A DNA stretch of 9,759 nt from an uncultured Methylotenera sp. (GTDB lineage Bacteria; Pseudomonadota; Gammaproteobacteria; Burkholderiales; Methylophilaceae): positions 1 to 9,759 of the forward strand of contig CALFXV010000060.1 of assembly GCA_937957775.1 (NCBI GenBank), given 5' to 3'. The translations under genes were made by a program, and so were the position numbers. This document shows, piece by piece, positions 6,583-9,759 of the stretch. Position 1 is the stretch's first letter. Every line of letters starts with the position of its first letter. Below the pieces are notes generated by a model. It did not search any database and was not told the DNA's origin. It was given only the letters and a program-made list of their open reading frames with translations.

Positions 6583-9186
6583 TTACATACCTAAGGTGTA
6601 CCTAACCATTAAGGTGGTGGAGTCATTATTAGTAAAGGCCTGCTCACTCCAAATCACATCCGCACCTATGCGTTGCCTACGATCGATGGTGTAATGCGTG
6701 CCAGCGCTGACCACAGGGCGCACTTTATTGATGTCTTGGTTGAAGGCAACCGGTGTGATGCCGGCAATATTGGCTGAACTGGCAGAGTAACTGCCGCCGT
6801 TATTATGAATGTCTTGCTCTAAAGCAAAGCTGGCATAAGCGGCGGCTTTCTGGTTAATCGCTTTGTTTACTTTCAAGCCGCCCATGAGGGTGGTTGCGCT
6901 TTGTGACAGCGCAGCAAAGTTTAACGGCGCGAATGCTGTGCTGTCTTCTGTGTAGGCGTCCGCAGTGACTTTAGTCCATCGCACACCAGCGTAGGGCGTC
7001 ACATTTAGATCGTCTGTGGCTTTTACCGCGTAGCTAGCTACGATAGCGGCACCGTAGCTGTCAAAATCCGTTTTACCGGTCCCCGCTTCTGCATTGCCTA
7101 CAACTTGACGGGTCACGCTTAAGTCTTTGGAAGTGTGTCCTACAGAGGCACGCAGTTGTGCGCCCAAGCCATCGGCTTGGTGATTCCACACAGCAAACCC
7201 ACCAAAGCCAGGGCCGTCGTTTCTTAGGCGGACATACGTGTTGTTGTTGATATTAATGGTTTGATCTAAATAAGCCCCAATGCGAAAGTGCTCACCCATT
7301 TTTTTTGCTAGCACCAAAATGCCATCGCTCATGTCGGTGTCTTTGCTACCGGCTATGCTGGTATGCGAGCCTATTAAGGAAGCGCAGAAACCGTACTCAT
7401 TGAAAAATGAACAATCCTGGTTAAGGTTATTGTTCATGGCAATATTGGCCAGGTTGTATGCGCCGCGAAGTGAAGCTACGTTGCTTTCAATCGAAGCTTG
7501 GGTGTGGGCTGCAGTCGGGTATAAATTCAAGTAAACGTTATTGGCATCGTAGCCCAACGCGTAATTGCTGTAATCGGCACTTAGGTTAGAAAATGAGCTG
7601 CCATCAAAGCTATTAAATGTGCCACTGACGCCATTGCTAGCCGTTATCAGCGTGTAGCGACCCACGTTATAGGTGCCCGCGCTGGCTGTAATGGCCAAAT
7701 TGCCGGCTAGGGTGGCCGTGTTGCTCACGTTAATTTGCTGGTTGTTTGCCGCAGAAAAATTCATTAACAAACTGCCGCCAGTGCTTTGCGTGTAAGTGCC
7801 GCCAAGCGGGATGCTGCCTGTCGCCGCCGTGACCCTGAATGTGCCATTGTTAGTTACCTCACTTGATGCGGCAATCGATCCGCTACCGCTTAAAGCCAGG
7901 GTGGCGCCGCTGTCGATCGTAGTGGTGCCGGTGTAGGTATTGGTGCCTGAAAGCGTTTCTGTGCCAGAGGCAACGGTTAAGCTGCCTGCGCCACTGATTG
8001 CACCTGAGAAGGTGCCGGCCGCTGCGCTAAGCGTGAGGCCTTTATTAGCAGCAGTTACCACGCTGCCTGATCCAGACAAAGTCGTTATTGTAGCGCCACT
8101 TGTGGTGCCAGATACATTGAATGTGCCGTTAGCCACCACACCACTTGATGTGGCAATCGAGCCGCTGCCACTTAAGGCTAGGGTAGCGCCGCTGTCTATC
8201 GTCGTGGTGCCAGTGTAGGTGTTCTCGTTACTTAGTGTTAGCGTGCCGCCGGTGCTGCTATTGGTAACGGTCAGGCTGCCGGCTTCACTGGCATCGTTGG
8301 AAATAACGCCATCAATGGTGGCAGAGTTACCAGCAAGGTCAACCGTACCATTAAGGCTGGTTACGGTAAAATTTGTTCCACTGGTAATGCTTGTGCCATC
8401 TAATACCAACGTGCCGCCATCAAATCTTGGGTTCAACGAGGAGCCAAGCGTTGTTGCCAATTCGGATGATCCTACAATGTCATGGCTTGAGGAGTAGGCG
8501 ATTGAAAATAGCTCGGTAGGTCCAAATGAATCCAGATATACATAGCCCCAATGCCCACCATAGGGGCAATCAGCAGCCAATACGGAAATAGTGAAATCAT
8601 TTCCTGACGTTACATCGAAGCTTTCTGCAACCCAGCCAGAATTGAAAATATTGCCTCCAACATCAATAAATGTTCCGCCAGCTGTTGCAGAGCTATATGA
8701 TCGGGTAGCAACCAAGGTATTGGTAGTATTGTCAGTGACGCGAATAGTAAAGTTATCTGAATCGTCTTCGCCGTGTGAACCCTCAAGAACCGCTAACCAG
8801 GCAAAGTAAATTTTTGAGTAAGTGTAATTAGTGACCGATTGACTTATGACACTAATTGATCGGTCGTTGACTGGGTCGTTAATTCTAACTGCCGTACTAC
8901 CGGCAGAATAAACGGGACTTAAAGAGCCTAAATAAGGGTCCACAGTTGAGCCGTCTACGATGGTTATTTGTGGCGCACTGGAAGCGTCGTATCGAGAGCC
9001 GCCAAGCAAATAATCGTCTGGGTTTAAATTTGGAGCGATGGGATTCCCATTCCAAATAGCGCCTCCAGTAATCCATCCTGAAGTATTACCTAAATCAAAG
9101 CTGCCGTTAATAAAGTCAGCTGCTTCGGCATTCGTGTGAGCAGTAAGGGCCGTAAGGACTGAGAGGTATACGAGTTTCTTTTTCAT
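6583..9186 (-). CDS. Type V autotransporter with jelly-roll-like N-terminal module and beta-helix passenger
   Basis: This surface protein carries its own outer-membrane pore. The signal peptide is residues 1-22 (cleavage after AEA). Residues ~23-225 resemble a carbohydrate-binding-type jelly roll: INGSFDLGNTSGW near the start and GGHWGYVYLDSFG (210-222) at its end. Residues ~235-560 are Gly/Ser/Thr-rich beta-helix passenger with autotransporter-associated repeats. A TYTGTTTIDSGATLALSGSG block occurs twice, from about 323 and 417, 94 residues apart. Residues ~585-867 form the C-terminal beta-barrel, with alternating strands and a Cys pair (C592, C601) near its start. The final residues are VRYTLGM, so the usual terminal aromatic is replaced by Met. 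No passenger protease motif was recognised. No Shine-Dalgarno is visible before ATG 9186; the leader is A/T-only for about 20 bases. The ligand is unknown; adhesin is a reasonable but unproved guess. Confidence 0.93.
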   Translation of the reverse strand: MKKKLVYLSVLTALTAHTNAEAADFINGSFDLGNTSGWITGGAIWNGNPIAPNLNPDDYLLGGSRYDASSAPQITIVDGSTVDPYLGSLSPVYSAGSTAVRINDPVNDRSISVISQSVTNYTYSKIYFAWLAVLEGSHGEDDSDNFTIRVTDNTTNTLVATRSYSSATAGGTFIDVGGNIFNSGWVAESFDVTSGNDFTISVLAADCPYGGHWGYVYLDSFGPTELFSIAYSSSHDIVGSSELATTLGSSLNPRFDGGTLVLDGTSITSGTNFTVTSLNGTVDLAGNSATIDGVISNDASEAGSLTVTNSSTGGTLTLSNENTYTGTTTIDSGATLALSGSGSIATSSGVVANGTFNVSGTTSGATITTLSGSGSVVTAANKGLTLSAAAGTFSGAISGAGSLTVASGTETLSGTNTYTGTTTIDSGATLALSGSGSIAASSEVTNNGTFRVTAATGSIPLGGTYTQSTGGSLLMNFSAANNQQINVSNTATLAGNLAITASAGTYNVGRYTLITASNGVSGTFNSFDGSSFSNLSADYSNYALGYDANNVYLNLYPTAAHTQASIESNVASLRGAYNLANIAMNNNLNQDCSFFNEYGFCASLIGSHTSIAGSKDTDMSDGILVLAKKMGEHFRIGAYLDQTININNNTYVRLRNDGPGFGGFAVWNHQADGLGAQLRASVGHTSKDLSVTRQVVGNAEAGTGKTDFDSYGAAIVASYAVKATDDLNVTPYAGVRWTKVTADAYTEDSTAFAPLNFAALSQSATTLMGGLKVNKAINQKAAAYASFALEQDIHNNGGSYSASSANIAGITPVAFNQDINKVRPVVSAGTHYTIDRRQRIGADVIWSEQAFTNNDSTTLMVRYTLGM
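7861..7938 (-). repeat. Passenger repeat, copy 2 (C-terminal copy)
   Basis: This 78-bp block encodes the second autotransporter-associated strand module (about residues 416-441). It aligns without gaps to 8143-8220, with 10 base differences by eye. Only one difference changes the amino acid (Ala here, Thr in the other copy). Confidence 0.85.
8143..8220 (-). repeat. Passenger repeat, copy 1 (N-terminal copy)
   Basis: This 78-bp block encodes the first copy of the beta-strand module (about residues 322-347), exactly 282 bp (94 codons) from its partner at 7861-7938. The DNA has diverged almost only at synonymous sites, so the duplication is not recent but the protein sequence has been held. Confidence 0.85.
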
Positions 9187-9197
9187 TATTTTTTATT

Positions 9198-9226
9198 TAT
9201 AAATTGATAGAATTAGTTTAGCACAA
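9198..9226 (-). promoter_or_regulatory. Weak candidate promoter for the autotransporter gene
   Basis: Read on the minus strand, TTGTGC (complement of 9221-9226) and TTTATA (complement of 9198-9203) are 17 bases apart. Each matches the sigma70 consensus at only about three of six positions. Transcription would start only about 5 bases before the ATG at 9186, implying a nearly leaderless mRNA, consistent with the missing Shine-Dalgarno. In such A/T-rich DNA a chance match is likely. The rest of the 71-base gap (9187-9257) shows no clear terminator for the upstream GH25 gene. Confidence 0.2.
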
Positions 9227-9257
9227 AGAATAAAGATGCTGAAATAATAAAGGCAAC

Positions 9258-9759
9258 TTATTTTAAACAATAATTCTTTTTTAACTTAACAAGATCCCCT
9301 TTGAAATTATTACCATCAACACTTTCCGGAATTCCTTTTACAATCACTTTTTCTGTAAATTGATGTAGATCCCATTCTAAACCGCTAACACTTTCCTCAT
9401 TGGAATAGGAAGCAATCCATAGTGGACAATCATCAAATTCATCTTCTAAAAAATTTCTGTAAAACTTTCTACCGGTATATATAATTGGTTTTACACCGTA
9501 TTTTTTTTCACACAAATTAACCCAATTTCTTATACCTTTAATAAGATTGTCTTTACCTAATTTACTCTCAGTTTCAATGTCTAACACCGGAAACAAATCT
9601 CCTTTTTCAAGTTTAACTGTCGAAGAAAATAAATTAAATTGCTTTTTAGAATTAACATCCGGTCTATAAAAATGATACGCGCCTTTGATAAAACCTGTTT
9701 TTTCGGCTTTCTCCCAATTATAATGAAATCTCCAATCTACAAATTTTTGACCCTCAGTT
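9258..9759 (-). CDS. GH25 family muramidase (lysozyme), 5' end beyond the window
   Basis: GH25 enzymes cut the MurNAc-GlcNAc beta-1,4 bond of peptidoglycan. The frame is open from the right edge to TAA at 9258-9260, giving 166 visible residues. A TTG at 9594-9596 could be taken as a start, but it lies inside the conserved GDLFPVLDIE motif, so the gene clearly extends upstream. Visible landmarks, numbered from the first full codon, are TEG (1-3), FVDWRFHYNW (6-15), KGAYHFYRP (25-33), the catalytic DxE of PVLDIE (D60, E62), PIIYTG, CPLWIASYS and HQFTEKVIVKGIPESVDGN. The last block matches the family's WQ...G..VD.N ending, with His in place of Trp. The gene is much more A+T-rich than its neighbours: 15 of 60 bases are G/C in 9481-9540 and in 9601-9660, against 28 of 60 in 6001-6060. 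Any secretion signal is outside the window. Confidence 0.9.
   Translation of the reverse strand, partial: TEGQKFVDWRFHYNWEKAEKTGFIKGAYHFYRPDVNSKKQFNLFSSTVKLEKGDLFPVLDIETESKLGKDNLIKGIRNWVNLCEKKYGVKPIIYTGRKFYRNFLEDEFDDCPLWIASYSNEESVSGLEWDLHQFTEKVIVKGIPESVDGNNFKGDLVKLKKNYCLK

Noticed and set aside
7940..8497. Two successive 92-codon frames on the + strand opposite the autotransporter passenger
   Set aside because: They are Val/Pro/Leu-rich complements of a Gly/Ser/Thr repeat region, without ribosome-binding sites or domains.
9258..9596. A complete 112-residue protein starting at TTG 9596
   Set aside because: The conserved GH25 N-terminal half is in the same frame upstream, so the TTG is an internal Leu codon and the gene is truncated by the window.

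Overview
The window looks like chromosomal DNA of a Gram-negative proteobacterium, probably a betaproteobacterium of moderate G+C. The outer-membrane secretion genes, the TonB-ExbB-ExbD energiser and the rph/rdgB/yicC housekeeping block support this. A Methylophilaceae-like host would fit, but that is a guess from protein style and cannot be proved here.

Region 1 (1-3927, + strand) is one tightly packed operon-like block. It holds the 3' end of a large, probably secreted protein carrying (NSGG)n repeats and a C-terminal Cys-x11-Cys, then tonB, exbB, exbD and a ShlB/FhaC/HecB-type outer-membrane transporter (TpsB). The layout reads as a two-partner secretion (TPS) locus with an inner-membrane proton-motive-force transducer inserted between exoprotein and transporter. 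TPS export is normally described as needing no dedicated energy module, so this is the most interesting part of the window.

Region 2 (3928-6569) is housekeeping. RNase PH (rph), the non-canonical purine NTP pyrophosphatase (rdgB) and a 71-residue protein of unknown function form a minus-strand operon. Each junction is an 8-base overlap of the form NTGTYTAA. Divergent from it is yicC, with a plausible sigma70 promoter, closed by a strong bidirectional terminator.

Region 3 (6583-9759, - strand) is accessory. It holds a complete type V autotransporter of 867 residues with an N-terminal jelly-roll-like module, duplicated beta-helix repeats and a C-terminal barrel. Upstream of it is the 3' part of a GH25 muramidase gene that runs off the window. 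The GH25 segment is far more A+T-rich than its neighbours and is a candidate for horizontal transfer.

Together the window holds two independent routes for putting proteins on or beyond the outer membrane (TPS and autotransporter), flanking a conserved RNA/nucleotide-maintenance cluster. No tRNA, rRNA, CRISPR array, insertion sequence or phage attachment site was seen.
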